Source: Marinomonas spartinae
GTDB taxonomy: Bacteria; Pseudomonadota; Gammaproteobacteria; Pseudomonadales; Marinomonadaceae
NCBI RefSeq assembly: GCF_016461715.1
Contig: NZ_JAEMUI010000008.1
Span: 62,001-126,000 of the forward strand
Length of the DNA stretch: 64,000 nucleotides
Direction: 5' to 3'
Shown piece after piece: positions 16,689 through 28,086 of the stretch. A model generated the notes under the pieces. That model ran no database searches and was not told the DNA's origin. It saw nothing but the letters and a program-made list of their open reading frames with translations. A program made the position numbers and the translations under genes. The first letter of the stretch is position 1. Every line of letters starts with the position of its first letter.

Positions 16689-17813
16689 ATGAATGAAATA
16701 GAAAAAGAGCAGACAGTATCAGCCAACGAACGCATGATTTTAGACATAGTGCGTCGCTCGAAAGGCCTTGCACGCTCCGCCATCGCAGGACAAACCAACC
16801 TCACGCAGCAGTCGGTTCACCGCATCATTGATCATTTAGTTAAGCTTGAATTTTTACAGCTTGGTGAACCTATTATTCAGGGACGGGGCCAGCCAAGTCC
16901 ACACGTGAGCCTTAACCCTGAGGCATTTTTTAGTATCGGTGTGTCGCTCAACACTGATGATATGTCGGTGAGTTTGGTGAATTTCTGTGGCGAAACCCTG
17001 TTGGAGGAAAACATTCCTTTTGCTCCAGTTAAGCGTCTTGAGACACAAGCATGGTTAAAAACCTTGCTTGAGCGGTGGTGTCAACAGAACCCTTCTATTG
17101 AGAGTCGTATTGTTGGGGTTGGTTTTGCCATGACGGGGTATTTTATCAAAGAAAAAGGGCACATTCGTCCACCTGATCCACTATTTGATTGGTCTGGGGT
17201 CGACCTTCAAACGGAGCTGGAAGCACTATTGGGGTGGCCCGTTATTTTGATCAATAATGCGACGACTGGTGCGATTGGAGAGGCATTTCACGGTGCGGGG
17301 TTGACCTATCAGACCTTTGGCTATTTATCGTTTAACTTTGGTTTTGGTGGCGGTATTGTGATTGATGGAGAGCCGTTCTTTGGTGCCTATGGTAATGCTG
17401 GGGAGATTGGCCGTATTTTTACGACGGAAGAGGCCCCGCAGCGCCCAGCATTGTCTATGTTGATAAAAGCGCTGGCTCGGCAGGGTATTGATGTGCCGTC
17501 TGTGGCGAAATTGAAGACGCTGTTTGACCCCACATGGCCTGGCGTTGCTGAGTGGGTCGAGCAAACCACGCCGTATTTTTTACGTGCTATCAATGCGTTA
17601 CGTGGTGTGATTGACCCAGATGCAATTGTATTGGGTGGAGAAATTCCCAAGTCGCTTGCCCATATGTTATTGGATTCTTTGGAGCGGCGTGGGATGACCT
17701 CATCACAAGATATTTCTGTTTGGCCCCAGATGATCGTCAGTGAATTAAAAGGCGATTCCGCAACATTAGGGGCTGCCCTTCAACCATTGCGGCAAACCTT
17801 TTTCCGCAAATAA
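16689..17813 (+). CDS. ROK family transcriptional regulator
   Basis: A 374-residue NagC/Mlc-like protein: N-terminal winged helix (about 12-75, with LTQQSVHRIIDHLVKLEFLQ) and a ROK sugar-kinase-like domain (about 85-365). The usual ROK zinc motif CxCGxxGCxE is absent after NAGEIGR, as in some family members, so kinase activity is unlikely. It is divergent from the ABC importer operon and probably controls it in response to a sugar or sugar-phosphate-like ligand. ATG 16689 is the first start in frame. Confidence 0.85.
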   Translation: MNEIEKEQTVSANERMILDIVRRSKGLARSAIAGQTNLTQQSVHRIIDHLVKLEFLQLGEPIIQGRGQPSPHVSLNPEAFFSIGVSLNTDDMSVSLVNFCGETLLEENIPFAPVKRLETQAWLKTLLERWCQQNPSIESRIVGVGFAMTGYFIKEKGHIRPPDPLFDWSGVDLQTELEALLGWPVILINNATTGAIGEAFHGAGLTYQTFGYLSFNFGFGGGIVIDGEPFFGAYGNAGEIGRIFTTEEAPQRPALSMLIKALARQGIDVPSVAKLKTLFDPTWPGVAEWVEQTTPYFLRAINALRGVIDPDAIVLGGEIPKSLAHMLLDSLERRGMTSSQDISVWPQMIVSELKGDSATLGAALQPLRQTFFRK

Positions 17814-17835
17814 GGGATGAACGGATGTGAGGAAT

Positions 17836-17861
17836 AAGGGGCCTATGATATCGCCCCTTTT
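17836..17861. terminator. Terminator between the ROK gene and mltA
   Basis: AAGGGGC (17836-17842) and GCCCCTT (17853-17859) form a perfect stem with a 10-base loop, followed by TT on the plus strand. It lies 22 bases after the ROK stop and 5 bases beyond the convergent mltA stop, so it can serve both. Confidence 0.65.
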
Positions 17862-17866
17862 GCACA

Positions 17867-19174
17867 CTATTTTTTCACTACTGGCGTAGCTTGATTGGCT
17901 GTATTGTGCGGCGTATTGCTATTGGTGGTGACCTGGCTTGTCACTGGTGTGTTTGTCGCGGGTGTATCAGGTGGGGCGATAGGCGATTCTGTCGCTGCTT
18001 TTTCGATTATTTCTTTCTCTCTTGGCAGTAACAGCCATATTTTGCCAAAGTGCTTGAGTTGCCCTGCGTGAATTTGGGCTTCTTTGCCGATGCCTTGATA
18101 CCAGTCGATATGACCTGGGCCCTTGATGGCTCCACCTTTGTCTTGCGCTAACAGTAAATGATACTCGTGGCCGATAAGGTTGCCCTGCTGATCCAATTTA
18201 GGCAGCTCTCCCAATAGAATCGAACCCAGTGGAATCACAGCAGGGTCAACGGCAACAGAATAAAGTGGTGTTAACGGAACATTGGCGGCACCAATTGGAT
18301 CAGGTTGTCCTTCAGAAAAAAACAAGTAGCTTTCATTAGTAGAGAGCAGTTCGCGGACCTGATCTGGGTGAGCTTTTAGCCACTGGCGAATGCTTTGTGC
18401 GGAGATTTTGGCTTTATCAATTTCTCCACGCTCGATTAACTCCTTGCCAAGGCTTCGATAGGCGCGTCCGTTGACGCCACCCCAAGAGAGCAGTTCTCGT
18501 TTGCCATTTTTAAATTCCACTACACCAGAGCCTTGAACTTGAAGGAAAAAGTTATCCACTAAACTTTTGCTGTAGGCAATTTCTAGACCTTGACCTTTTA
18601 AAGCCCCTTCAAAATCAATTTGCTCGCGAGTGGGTAATTGGCCATTGGCATCGGTCTTGGGTGGTTTACGATATAAGGGATAACGGTACAGACTGTCTGG
18701 ATGGCGGCGTACCTCAATAATGGGCACATAATAGCCTGTTATCTGAACATTGCCTCGCTGATCCTGCCCTGCCAGTTGTAAGGCTTCTAATTTGGGAAAG
18801 TATTTCGGGTTGGTGAGCCAGTGTTGGATTTCTTGGGTGACGGTCTTTAGCTGATCCACACTCACCGTGGTGTTATCTAAGTGATAGGTGGTCTTCTCTG
18901 GCAGCCTAGCTAAGTAGGTTTCTTGTTGTTTGAGCCCCGTTTCAAAAATAGCGTCGGGATAAGGTAAGCCAGGTGGTAAGCTTTCTTTTAAATAGAGCGT
19001 ATCGCGTTTTAAACCATTTTTATCGCGGCCATTATTATCAAAGGCATTGGATTGATCGATTTCAAATTGACTACAACCCACCAGAGTGATGACGGAAAAT
19101 ACGCCGAGTGTTTTGCAGGCCGTTCTTAAAACGTGTGAGTAAAACGAAAAATAGGATGGAAAAATTGACAGCAT
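17867..19174 (-). CDS. mltA: Membrane-bound lytic murein transglycosylase A (lipoprotein)
   Basis: About 435 residues. It has an N-terminal signal with lipobox LVGC (lipidated Cys about residue 34), an MltA barrel domain, a 3D domain with the catalytic-region motif AQDKGGAIKGPGHIDWYQG, and a low-complexity Thr/Pro/Asn tail of about 45 residues. MltA cleaves peptidoglycan glycan strands to 1,6-anhydro products at the outer membrane. E. coli MltA is about 365 residues; the extra length is the tail and a longer region after the lipobox. The ATG at 19174 has no strong ribosome-binding site, so the start is approximate. Confidence 0.9.
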   Translation of the reverse strand: MLSIFPSYFSFYSHVLRTACKTLGVFSVITLVGCSQFEIDQSNAFDNNGRDKNGLKRDTLYLKESLPPGLPYPDAIFETGLKQQETYLARLPEKTTYHLDNTTVSVDQLKTVTQEIQHWLTNPKYFPKLEALQLAGQDQRGNVQITGYYVPIIEVRRHPDSLYRYPLYRKPPKTDANGQLPTREQIDFEGALKGQGLEIAYSKSLVDNFFLQVQGSGVVEFKNGKRELLSWGGVNGRAYRSLGKELIERGEIDKAKISAQSIRQWLKAHPDQVRELLSTNESYLFFSEGQPDPIGAANVPLTPLYSVAVDPAVIPLGSILLGELPKLDQQGNLIGHEYHLLLAQDKGGAIKGPGHIDWYQGIGKEAQIHAGQLKHFGKIWLLLPREKEIIEKAATESPIAPPDTPATNTPVTSQVTTNSNTPHNTANQATPVVKK

Positions 19175-19326
19175 AACCAATATCTTATGATTTTTGAGTA
19201 AAACGTAGCTTCCTTATGATCGCTACCAGTAAGGGTTCATCTTGATGCTTGTTAGTCATCTAAACAATAGGGTTTACACTTTTCTCGCACACACTTTGAA
19301 TGCTAGAGAGAGTTAACGCTACTTTG

Positions 19327-19905
19327 TCAGTACATAAGACACTCATAGGCCTGCCTTAACGAAATAAACTGTTCCGTATCACCGCCTCGGTCAGGGTGGG
19401 CTTGATGGGCGAGCTTGCGATATTGTTTTTTAATTTCTTCTTTTGTTGGATTTTTAGAGTCAATATGCAGTATTTCTAACGCCGCCGTTTTGTTGTCTAA
19501 ATTATTGATGCCTTTATAAAAACTATCCAATAGTCGTATAACATCGTCTTCACTGGTTTTTTCGTACTCACTCCAATCAAGGTAATAAGCAGCAAGTTTG
19601 GCATCGACACTATCACTCACGTCTTGGCTTGAGGAAGTGGCCATATCCTGATTCGGTATCAGGCGAATGTGCATGGCGTTGATCGAGAGTGTCAGGGACT
19701 CTTCTTGCCATAGGTTGCTTTGTAACTGATACAAAGCATTCATGATCAAAAAATGTTGACGAAACAATTGTAGATTGGGGTCGTCAGCTAAGTGATGTAA
19801 TTCCGGCACCTGCTCTCTAAGGTTCTTCAGAATATAAAACTCGCCAACCCCTTGAGGATGATCTCGCAATATACTGAGTATTGGGCCTATTAAGGGATTT
19901 CTCAT
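19327..19905 (-). CDS. DnaJ-related protein with C-terminal J domain
   Basis: A 192-residue cytoplasmic protein. The N-terminal half (about 1-90, LIGPILSILRDHPQGVGEFYILKNLR) matches the DNAJ_related domain of gammaproteobacteria; the C-terminal 60 residues are a J domain with the HPD motif (AHQAHPDRGGD), which stimulates DnaK-type Hsp70 ATPase activity. No Gly/Phe or zinc-finger region follows, so it is a type III J protein. The client is unknown. It is on the same strand as mltA, 150 bases upstream of it. Confidence 0.85.
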   Translation of the reverse strand: MRNPLIGPILSILRDHPQGVGEFYILKNLREQVPELHHLADDPNLQLFRQHFLIMNALYQLQSNLWQEESLTLSINAMHIRLIPNQDMATSSSQDVSDSVDAKLAAYYLDWSEYEKTSEDDVIRLLDSFYKGINNLDNKTAALEILHIDSKNPTKEEIKKQYRKLAHQAHPDRGGDTEQFISLRQAYECLMY

Positions 19906-20146
19906 GCTAAATCACTTTCATGCAAATACTAGCAGTGTAGGTGATGACTAAGCGGTGGGTCAAAGCCGACCATGCAACAATATGTGTCGCTTGGTTAATA
20001 ATCGTAGCAAAGGCTTTTCAAGTCGACATTTTAGCGTTACAAAACGAAAAAATGGTCTAAGTTTAAAGCATAATGCGTTATGAATTGTTCTTGTCTGATT
20101 AGGTCGGTAAAAGTTATTTCAGTTTATAATAATAGGGATGTCAAAT

Positions 20147-22399
20147 ATGACATTTAAGAAACAAGTTCTGATTATTTTGATGTTAGTTGGACTGATTCCT
20201 GCGTTAATCGTGACTGGCATTGCGTTTTATATTTCGTCTTCCTCCATGCTTAATATGGCCTATAACCAACTATCTACTGTAAGGGATACGAAAAAAGAAG
20301 CGGTTCAGGACTATCTGAATGGCTTAGAAAATGAAGTGTCTGCTTTGGCTCGTACTCCTGCAACCCAACAATACATGGTGAGTCTGAATCAGGCGTTTGA
20401 GTCTTATCAAGCCTCTGCTGCAGGACATTTACCGACGATTAGTGAGGCTCGCCAGGCGCTTTTAACCTTCTATCAACAGAACCTTCTGCCGCCCCTCGAG
20501 AAAAATGCTCCCAATAAAAAAAGCATACCAACGATGTCATCTATTGTGGGGCAATTGTCTGATAACAGCGTGTTAATGCAATACAGCTATATCGTGAACA
20601 ATCCAAATGGAGTGGGTAAAAAAGATAATATGACCATGCCGGATACGAATTTACCTTATGATAAGTTGCATGCGCAAATACAACCTTATTACTCCTATAT
20701 ACAAAAGCTGTTCGGTTTTTATGATTTATTTTTGATCAATCCACAAGGGGATATTGTTTATACAGTTTATAAGGAAGTGGATTTTGCAACCTCGTTAACC
20801 AAAGGTCCTTATAAAAAAAGCGGCTTGGCGGCTGCGTTTAAGGCCGCTCTAAATGCGCCGCAAGGGGCACGAGTGTTTAGTGATTTCACCTTGTATCTGC
20901 CTTCCTATGATGCCCCCGCAGGATTTATTGCGACGCCTATTATTGGCGACAATGGTCAACGTTTGGGCGTGTTGGCGGCTCAGTTTCCGATTAGTCAGCT
21001 AAATGCCTTAATGAAACAACGATCTGGACTGGGGAAAACAGGGGAAACCTATTTAGTGGGCAGTGACGGGCGCATGCGCTCTGATTCTTTTTTAGACCCT
21101 GTTAATCACTCCATTGAGGCGTCATTTAAAAATGGTGACAAAGGCTTGGTGGAGACGGATGCTGTAAAGCGTGGCTTACAGGGTGAAACAGCGATAGCCA
21201 TGATGAAAGACTATACCGGTGGCTTGGTGTTATCTGCTTTTACGCCTTTGACTATAGACGGACTGAAATGGGTGTTGATAGCGGAAATGGACAAATCCGA
21301 AGCATTAGCGAATGTGAATAAGCTGATGAAAGTCGTATTTCTGGTGATTGGGGCGCTCATTATTGTGGTGGTATTGATTGCCATTAGAGTAGTACGAATG
21401 GTGTTAGATCCGCTGGGGGCAGAACCCAAAGAGATGCAAAGGATTGCTGAACGCATCGCGAATGGGGATTTAACTCTAGAGTTTCAAGAAAAGGTGAAAG
21501 CACAGAGTGTGTATGGTGCCATGCGTAGTATGTCCCATAACCTTCATCAGTTGGTATTGGGAATTCGTAATGGGGTAGACTCTCAAGCGGCCACCTCGCA
21601 AGAACTGGCCGCCATTTCTGAGCAAGCGAGTGCAAATATCCAAAACCAACACTCGAATATGGCACAAGTGGCAACAGCAATGAGTGAAATGTCTGTTTCC
21701 GTTACTCAAGTTGATAAGACAATCCAAGAGGCGGCACAAAACACTCGCCAAGCGAAGCAGTATGTTAACGAGAGTGTGGATGCTGTGCGACAAGCATCAA
21801 AACAAATGAGTGATGTGGCGGCAGGGTTGCGCGTGTCACAAAAAAGTATGGATGACTTAAATCTTCGTACGGATGATATTTCTGCCGTGATCACCAGTAT
21901 TCAAGGTATTTCAGATCAAACCAATTTACTGGCGCTTAATGCGGCGATTGAAGCTGCCAGAGCGGGGGAGTCTGGTCGAGGTTTTGCCGTTGTGGCAGAT
22001 GAAGTGCGTACGTTGGCTCAAAATACCCAAGAACAAACCGAACATATCGCTACTATTATTGCCGCTTTACAGCAAGGAGCCCGTGAATCTCAAACGGTAC
22101 TTAATAATAATGTTAAGCAAGCGGAGGTGGTTTCGAGGCAAGCAACGCAAACCGTAGAGACATTGCAGCAGGCCGAATCCTTTGTGGACCAAGTGGATGA
22201 AATGACGATTCAAGTAGCTAGTAGTTCCCAACAGCAAAGTCAGGTGGCGAATGACATCAGCCAAAATCTTGAAGTCGTCAATGAAGCCTCGTCACAGAAT
22301 GAACAAGCGGTTCTTGAAATATCTAAGTCCAGTGAGCAAATTGCTCAGTTATCGACGGAGCTGAATGATTTGGTGATGCGTTTTAAATTGAAGTCTTGA
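20147..22399 (+). CDS. Methyl-accepting chemotaxis protein with large periplasmic dCache-like sensor
   Basis: About 750 residues. Transmembrane helix 1 (about 8-30), a periplasmic sensor of about 360 residues (dCache-like, with [17 protein letters not shown] and a second [13 protein letters not shown] half), transmembrane helix 2 (about 395-418), HAMP (about 420-475) and a signalling hairpin whose tip contains [20 protein letters not shown]. It transmits ligand binding to CheA/CheW. ATG 20147 is preferred because AGGG lies 9 bases upstream; ATG 20138 directly abuts it. The ligand is unknown. Confidence 0.9.
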   Translation: MTFKKQVLIILMLVGLIPALIVTGIAFYISSSSMLNMAYNQLSTVRDTKKEAVQDYLNGLENEVSALARTPATQQYMVSLNQAFESYQASAAGHLPTISEARQALLTFYQQNLLPPLEKNAPNKKSIPTMSSIVGQLSDNSVLMQYSYIVNNPNGVGKKDNMTMPDTNLPYDKLHAQIQPYYSYIQKLFGFYDLFLINPQGDIVYTVYKEVDFATSLTKGPYKKSGLAAAFKAALNAPQGARVFSDFTLYLPSYDAPAGFIATPIIGDNGQRLGVLAAQFPISQLNALMKQRSGLGKTGETYLVGSDGRMRSDSFLDPVNHSIEASFKNGDKGLVETDAVKRGLQGETAIAMMKDYTGGLVLSAFTPLTIDGLKWVLIAEMDKSEALANVNKLMKVVFLVIGALIIVVVLIAIRVVRMVLDPLGAEPKEMQRIAERIANGDLTLEFQEKVKAQSVYGAMRSMSHNLHQLVLGIRNGVDSQAATSQELAAISEQASANIQNQHSNMAQVATAMSEMSVSVTQVDKTIQEAAQNTRQAKQYVNESVDAVRQASKQMSDVAAGLRVSQKSMDDLNLRTDDISAVITSIQGISDQTNLLALNAAIEAARAGESGRGFAVVADEVRTLAQNTQEQTEHIATIIAALQQGARESQTVLNNNVKQAEVVSRQATQTVETLQQAESFVDQVDEMTIQVASSSQQQSQVANDISQNLEVVNEASSQNEQAVLEISKSSEQIAQLSTELNDLVMRFKLKS

Positions 22400-22474
22400 T
22401 GGCTGGACGTTGCTCTGGTCGACTGTTGTAATGGAATAAGCATTTCTCTAGATAAGTCTCAGTGTAGAAAATCG

Positions 22475-22516
22475 ATCTCCCTTTTTCCTTGAATGAATAC
22501 AAAGAAAAAGGGAGAT
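22475..22516. terminator. Bidirectional terminator between two convergent chemoreceptor genes
   Basis: ATCTCCCTTTTTCCTT (22475-22490) pairs with AAAGAAAAAGGGAGAT (22501-22516) with one mismatch and a 10-base loop. The A/T tracts within the arms supply T-runs on both strands. It lies between the stops at 22399 and 22541. Confidence 0.75.
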
Positions 22517-22540
22517 GAATACCATTAGATGTAAATCCCG

Positions 22541-24409
22541 CTAGATGGTAAATCGAGCGATTTGCTCTTCTAATCTATTCGCTAATTTTGCTAACGATTC
22601 AGCACCTTTCGCGCTTTCTTGTGACTCAACGGCCAAATTATTAGCTATTTCTTTAATCGAGTGGCTGTTGTTCGAGATATCCGTTGTCACGATGTTCTGC
22701 TCTTCCGCAGCACTGGCAATTTGCAACGACATGTCACTAATGCGTTGCACGGACTCTTGGATCGCTACCAAACTTTCGGCGGCAGATACCGCTTCTTGCA
22801 CAGAATCATTAGCAATCGATTGACCAGACAGCATAATGTCAACGGCTTTGCGCGTTGTGCTATTCAATCCATCAATCATTTCTTTGATTTCTTCTGTCGA
22901 GTTGTGGGTTCTTTGGGACAAAACGCGAACTTCGTCCGCGACCACGGCAAACCCTCGACCTTGATCACCTGCGCGCGCCGCCTCAATGGCAGCGTTTAGT
23001 GCAAGTAAGTTGGTTTGCTCCGCAATATTTTGAATGGTTACCAAAATACCACTAATACTCTGCACTTGATCGTCTAAATTACCAATAATGCCAGACGCTT
23101 CATTGACCTGCTCAGCAAGGCGACTGATCGACTGCTTGCTTTTAAGAACCTGATCGTTACCCGCTTGGCTATTTTGGAAAGCTTCTTTCGACACATTTGC
23201 GGTATTTTCTGCGTTGCTGGCAATATCGTTTGTTGCCGTCGACATTTGGCTAACGGCGGTGGCAACTGATGTTACTTCATCCAATTGAACCTTCAAATCA
23301 CGGGAGGATTGGGTCGCTAGACGATGTGAGTCCTGAGCCAATGAGTTTAAGTTGGTCGAAAGAGATTTAATCTCTGAAATAATGCCCGCTAAGGTTTGCA
23401 TAAATCCGTTGAAGTGACGTGCCAAATCGCCTATTTCGTCATTGCTGGTTTCAGGAATACGGGTTCTAAGGTCTCCCTGACCATTGTTCATTTCCGCTAG
23501 AACGGCATTAACCTGACTAACGCCTTTAAGCAGTTTGCGGCTCAATAAACTCATCAGCAAACTCACCAACAGCGCGGCAATCATCATGGCAATGACAAGG
23601 GCTATCAATAGGTGTGTTAAAGGTGCCATTGCTGTCGCTTTATCTAATTGAAAGCAGATTACCCAGTTGGTATTTGGGATAGCCACACCTGTCACTAACA
23701 CATCTCCCTGGGTTGATTGTGTCTCCATTAAGGTTCCTTGAGACTGCAAATCGACATTCACACCATAGCCTAAAACGGATTTCATTTGCTTGTTAACAAA
23801 CTGGGGATTGGGGTGGGCGATAATCAAACCTTTATTAGTGGCTAAAAAGACTCGGCTATTGGCCATCATTTTAATGTCTAGAATGCCCTTGGTAATGCTC
23901 TTCAAATTAATGTCTGCACCGACAACCCCCTTCACACTTGTGCCATCGGTTACTTTTTGTGCGGCACTAATGATCATTTTTTGAGTCGATGCGTCCACAT
24001 AAGGGTCTGTGTATTCAACTTGATCAGAGCTCAATGCGTCTTTATACCAAGGGCGTTTACGAGGATCATAACCGGCAGGCAAGGGAGCATCCCAACTTTG
24101 AATCATTTTCCCATCAATGGTTCCCATATAAGCCAAATCGAAATCACCCGACTTCTGAGCTTGCAACAGTGCGTCGGTGGTTACGTCATGTGTTCTAAGA
24201 TAATTCGTTAATGCTTCGACTGAGGACGTTTTCGCGTGAACCCATTCTGCAATCGTCCGGGATTCTCCTTGTGCGATAGACGAAACTTGTGTGTTTAGTC
24301 CTTCAGTAAGGGTCTTTTTAAGTTGAAAATAGCCGAAACCGCCAACAATTAAGGCAACGATAATGGCCGATGCAAAGACTACTAGCGAAAACTTGCGTTG
24401 CAATGTCAT
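22541..24409 (-). CDS. Methyl-accepting chemotaxis protein with Cache sensor
   Basis: About 622 residues. TM1 (about 7-32), a periplasmic dCache_1-type sensor of about 230 residues ([43 protein letters not shown], all characteristic of Cache domains for amino acids or organic acids), TM2 (about 262-288), HAMP, and a signalling domain with [23 protein letters not shown] 24409 follows GGAG by 9 bases; a TTG at 24424 is less likely. It is convergent with another chemoreceptor but unrelated in its sensor. RPWY plus the downstream Asp suggests an amine or amino-acid ligand. Confidence 0.92.
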   Translation of the reverse strand: MTLQRKFSLVVFASAIIVALIVGGFGYFQLKKTLTEGLNTQVSSIAQGESRTIAEWVHAKTSSVEALTNYLRTHDVTTDALLQAQKSGDFDLAYMGTIDGKMIQSWDAPLPAGYDPRKRPWYKDALSSDQVEYTDPYVDASTQKMIISAAQKVTDGTSVKGVVGADINLKSITKGILDIKMMANSRVFLATNKGLIIAHPNPQFVNKQMKSVLGYGVNVDLQSQGTLMETQSTQGDVLVTGVAIPNTNWVICFQLDKATAMAPLTHLLIALVIAMMIAALLVSLLMSLLSRKLLKGVSQVNAVLAEMNNGQGDLRTRIPETSNDEIGDLARHFNGFMQTLAGIISEIKSLSTNLNSLAQDSHRLATQSSRDLKVQLDEVTSVATAVSQMSTATNDIASNAENTANVSKEAFQNSQAGNDQVLKSKQSISRLAEQVNEASGIIGNLDDQVQSISGILVTIQNIAEQTNLLALNAAIEAARAGDQGRGFAVVADEVRVLSQRTHNSTEEIKEMIDGLNSTTRKAVDIMLSGQSIANDSVQEAVSAAESLVAIQESVQRISDMSLQIASAAEEQNIVTTDISNNSHSIKEIANNLAVESQESAKGAESLAKLANRLEEQIARFTI

Positions 24410-24424
24410 GAAGACGATCTCCAA

Positions 24425-24776
24425 AAAATATTAAAGGAAATGTGTACAAAATATTGATTATGCCTTTTGAGTATAAAGAACATAATGTGCTTTCACTATT
24501 AATAATTTGTGACTGGTTCATGATGGCAAGTAACGACCTAGCAACGGTTACATTAGAATTGATTAATCCGTTATGCAGTCCATCATCTGTAGCGTATTTT
24601 GTGTTGATAACATCTGATAAGTCGTTCTAGTGCTTCTTCTTTGTGTTGAGATGGCTCGTTTTATAGGGTGTTGATGATAGTGAGAACCTAGACGTTATAA
24701 AGAGAGCAAATGGGAACTAAGGGAAGAGGCTTCCCTTAGTTAATGTTGAAGTAGGAAGGGTGATATCCAAGTAGAC
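24425..24776. other. Intergenic region between a chemoreceptor gene and betA
   Basis: About 350 AT-rich bases without a supported gene; short reading frames here lack ribosome-binding sites and family features. It holds the chemoreceptor promoter region on the minus strand and, at 24715-24741, a strong hairpin (listed separately). Confidence 0.45.
24715..24741 (-). terminator. Hairpin downstream of betA
   Basis: AACTAAGGGAAG (24715-24726) and CTTCCCTTAGTT (24730-24741) are perfect 12-bp complements with a 3-base loop. It lies 36 bases past the betA stop on the minus strand. There is no long T-run after it in that direction. Confidence 0.65.
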
Positions 24777-26444
24777 TTAGCGCTGTTTGCTTTCAAACTC
24801 TGGATGAATCCAAACGGGCGCATCCAAACTGGGTAAGGCCTCTTTGCCCAGAATCATATCCGCGGCTTTTTCCGCGACCATAATCGTTGGAGCGTTTAGG
24901 TTACCGTTGGTGATGGTTGGGAAAATAGAAGAATCCACCACTCGCAAGTTTTCTAAGCCACGCACTCGACAAGCTTCGTCCAGTACTGCCATAGGGTCAT
25001 CTGCGGTGCCCATTTTACAGGTACAAGAAGGATGGTAGGCGCTTTCCACGTTCTCTTTCACCCATTGGTCGATGTCTGCATCGCTCTGAATATGCATGCC
25101 TGGCTGAATTTCATCGCCACGGTATTCATCCAAGGCAGATTGTTGCAGAATTTCACGGGTTAGACGGATTGTATCGCGCCAATCTTGTTTGTCCTGCTCG
25201 GTAGTGATGTAGTTGAATAAAATACGTGGCTTGGCCGTTGGGTCAGCGGACTCTATCCACAATTTTCCACGGCTTTCCGGTTTATTAGGACCAACATGAA
25301 CCTGGAAGCCATGACCTTCTACTGCTGCTTGGCCGTCGTAACGCATGGCCGCCGGTAGAAAATGGTATTGGATGTTGGGCCATTTCAAGCCTTCGCGAGA
25401 GCGAATAAAGCCACAGGATTCAAAGTGGTTGGTTGCACCAAGGCCTGTTTTAAACAGCATCCAGCGTGTACCAATTAAACCTTTACTGATCAAGCCCAGC
25501 TTACTGTTTAGCGTGACCGGTTTTTTGCAGTAGTACTGGAAGTAAACCTCTAGGTGATCTTGCAGGTTTTCACCGACGCCGGGCAGCTCATGAACCAATG
25601 GTACGCCCGCTTTTTCAAGCACGTCTTTTGGGCCCACCCCAGACAGCTGCAACAATTGCGGAGAACCAACGGAACCCGCTGACAAGATGACTTCTTTATT
25701 GGCGTGAACCTGTTGGGTGTTGCCGTTTTGACTGAACTCGATGCCAACCGCTCGTTTGCCTTCAAAGATCACTTTATGGCTCAACACGCCCGTTTTTAGC
25801 GTGAGGTTAGGGCGTTGCAGAGCGCGACGCAGATACACATTTGAGGTGGAGGCACGTACACCGTTTTTGACGGTCATGTGCATGGGGCCGAACCCTTCCT
25901 GACGATAACCATTATAGTCATCGGTTTTGCCATAACCTGCTTCTACACCAGCGTCAATAAAGGCCTGATAAAGCGGGTTGTAGGTCATGTTGTTACCATT
26001 GTTGGTCGCTAATGGACCGTTTCCACCTCGGTACAAATCTTCCCCACCTGACCAGGACTCGGCTTTTTTAAAATAGGGCAGACAGGCTTGGTAATTCCAA
26101 CCAGTTGCACCATTTTCTTCCCATTGATCAAAGTCACAGGCGTGGCCTCGTACGTAGACCATGCCGTTGATGGATGATGAGCCGCCTAAGACTTTACCGC
26201 GAGGACAATGCATCTCACGGTTGTCTAAGCCAGGCTCTTTGTCAGTATGAAATTGCCAAGCGTATTTTTCGGTGTTCATTGGGTACGATAAGGCGGTTGG
26301 CATTTGGATGAAAACGCTCTTATCAGAGCCGCCCATTTCCAATAGCAACACCTTGTTACCGCCGCTTTCGGTTAAACGATCCGCCAGTACACAGCCTGCG
26401 GAGCCTGCGCCGACGATGATGTAGTCATACATTTCGTTTGCCAT
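24777..26444 (-). CDS. betA: Choline dehydrogenase
   Basis: A 555-residue GMC-family flavoprotein that oxidises choline to betaine aldehyde at the membrane. It shows the FAD-binding Rossmann start [17 protein letters not shown], the GMC signature [19 protein letters not shown], and the C-terminal HPSCTCKMG...[11 protein letters not shown] region containing an active-site His. A strong GGAGG precedes the ATG. It is the second gene of betB-betA, 12 bases after betB. Together they make the osmoprotectant glycine betaine from choline, as expected in a marine bacterium. Confidence 0.96.
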   Translation of the reverse strand: MANEMYDYIIVGAGSAGCVLADRLTESGGNKVLLLEMGGSDKSVFIQMPTALSYPMNTEKYAWQFHTDKEPGLDNREMHCPRGKVLGGSSSINGMVYVRGHACDFDQWEENGATGWNYQACLPYFKKAESWSGGEDLYRGGNGPLATNNGNNMTYNPLYQAFIDAGVEAGYGKTDDYNGYRQEGFGPMHMTVKNGVRASTSNVYLRRALQRPNLTLKTGVLSHKVIFEGKRAVGIEFSQNGNTQQVHANKEVILSAGSVGSPQLLQLSGVGPKDVLEKAGVPLVHELPGVGENLQDHLEVYFQYYCKKPVTLNSKLGLISKGLIGTRWMLFKTGLGATNHFESCGFIRSREGLKWPNIQYHFLPAAMRYDGQAAVEGHGFQVHVGPNKPESRGKLWIESADPTAKPRILFNYITTEQDKQDWRDTIRLTREILQQSALDEYRGDEIQPGMHIQSDADIDQWVKENVESAYHPSCTCKMGTADDPMAVLDEACRVRGLENLRVVDSSIFPTITNGNLNAPTIMVAEKAADMILGKEALPSLDAPVWIHPEFESKQR

Positions 26445-26456
26445 TTTTCCTCCAGG

Positions 26457-27914
26457 TTAGTATGGGTTGGGAATGTCGTTCAAATCCACAAAGACACTCT
26501 TGGTTTGGGTGTAGTGGTATAGGGTTTGAATACCATTTTCACGTCCTACCCCTGAGCTTTTGTAGCCGCCAACTGGCATTTCAGCGGGAGAGGCACCCCA
26601 TGAGTTAATCCAGCAGATACCGGCTTGTATTTGTGCAATAACACGATGGGCACGAGCAATGTCTTTGGTGAAAACGCCTGCTGCTAAGCCATATTCGGTG
26701 TCATTGGCACGAGCGATGACCTCATCTTCATCGGTGAAGCTCAGCACGGACATCACAGGGCCAAAAATTTCGTCACGTACTTGTGGCATGTCGTCGGTAC
26801 AATCCGTGAAGACGGTTGGTGCAACAAATGCCCCGTTTTCTAAGCCATTTTCGGTAACTTGGTAGCCGCCGCACAGTAAGGTGGCTCCGGCTTCTTTAGC
26901 CGCATCGATATAACCAAGGACTTTTTTCATGTGATCTTTAGAGATCAACGCACCCACTTGGGTTTCCATATCCATTGGATTGCCAATGATCATGGCTTCA
27001 GTACGGGCTTTCAATTCTTTGGTAAAGGCGTCTAAGATGTCAGCATGGACAAACACTCGAGTACCGTTGGTGCAGACTTCGCCTTGTGTATAAAAATTAG
27101 CTAACATGGCAGCTGAAACGGCTTGGTCGATCGGCATGTCTGGGAAGATGATCATCGGCGATTTGCCGCCCAATTCCATGGTAACGTCTTTTAGAGATTG
27201 GGCCGATGCTGCCATGACTTTTTTACCCGTGCCGACTTCCCCTGTAAAAGACACTTTGTCGATTTCAGGGTGATTGGTGATCAGCTGACCGGTACGGGCA
27301 TCCCCTTGGATAACATTGAATACGCCATCGGGCAAACCCGCTTTCGTATAGATTTCGGCCAGTTTCAGGGCGGTTAATGGGGTTTCTTCTGATGGTTTAA
27401 AGATCATTGCATTGCCTGCCGCCAAGGCCGGGCCAGATTTCCAACAGGCAATTTGAATAGGGTAGTTCCATGCGCCAATCCCTGCACAGATGCCCAATGG
27501 TTCTTTACGTGTGTAGTAGAAGCTGCCGTTTCCTAGATCTTGATATTCACCTTGGATTTTATCGGTTAGTCCGGCGTAATATTCGATGACATCCGCTCCG
27601 GTTTCGATATCAACACAAATAGCTTCTTGCAGTGGTTTACCTGTGTCTAGCACTTCTAAACGAGCCAGTTCTTCATTGTGCTCACGTAGTAGCTCTGCCG
27701 CTCTTTTCAAAATACGGCCGCGTTCAACTGGGCTCATTGCAGCCCATACTTTCTGGCCTTCTTTTGCTGATGCAATGGCAGCATCAAGCTCTGCTTGGCC
27801 TGCATGCTCTATGGTGGCGATCACTTCACCCGTTGAAGGGTTCAGGGTGTCAAAGTGTTCTCCACTGGTGGATGCATAGTAGCGGCCGTGAATGTATTGC
27901 TGCTGATGTGCCAT
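26457..27914 (-). CDS. betB: Betaine aldehyde dehydrogenase
   Basis: A 485-residue NAD(P)-dependent aldehyde dehydrogenase converting betaine aldehyde to glycine betaine. Motifs: [34 protein letters not shown], the [11 protein letters not shown] segment with the catalytic-base Glu, and [13 protein letters not shown] with the nucleophilic Cys. Full length for BetB. First gene of the betB-betA operon; GAGAGG precedes the ATG. The usual betI repressor gene is not upstream; a perfect palindrome lies about 170 bases upstream instead. Confidence 0.96.
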   Translation of the reverse strand: MAHQQQYIHGRYYASTSGEHFDTLNPSTGEVIATIEHAGQAELDAAIASAKEGQKVWAAMSPVERGRILKRAAELLREHNEELARLEVLDTGKPLQEAICVDIETGADVIEYYAGLTDKIQGEYQDLGNGSFYYTRKEPLGICAGIGAWNYPIQIACWKSGPALAAGNAMIFKPSEETPLTALKLAEIYTKAGLPDGVFNVIQGDARTGQLITNHPEIDKVSFTGEVGTGKKVMAASAQSLKDVTMELGGKSPMIIFPDMPIDQAVSAAMLANFYTQGEVCTNGTRVFVHADILDAFTKELKARTEAMIIGNPMDMETQVGALISKDHMKKVLGYIDAAKEAGATLLCGGYQVTENGLENGAFVAPTVFTDCTDDMPQVRDEIFGPVMSVLSFTDEDEVIARANDTEYGLAAGVFTKDIARAHRVIAQIQAGICWINSWGASPAEMPVGGYKSSGVGRENGIQTLYHYTQTKSVFVDLNDIPNPY

Positions 27915-28086
27915 GGTAAACCTCTCTTTTCGTTTGGTTTATCGGAGAGACGAATGTCTACGGATGTGTTGGCTACGCCGAGAAAGGTCTTAAAAATTAA
28001 GCGTATTTTCTCGTATTTGTGGCTGAACACGTCGCTCTCTTTTCATATTAAGTTCTTTGTTTTTTACGCAAATAACCGCACGTCAT

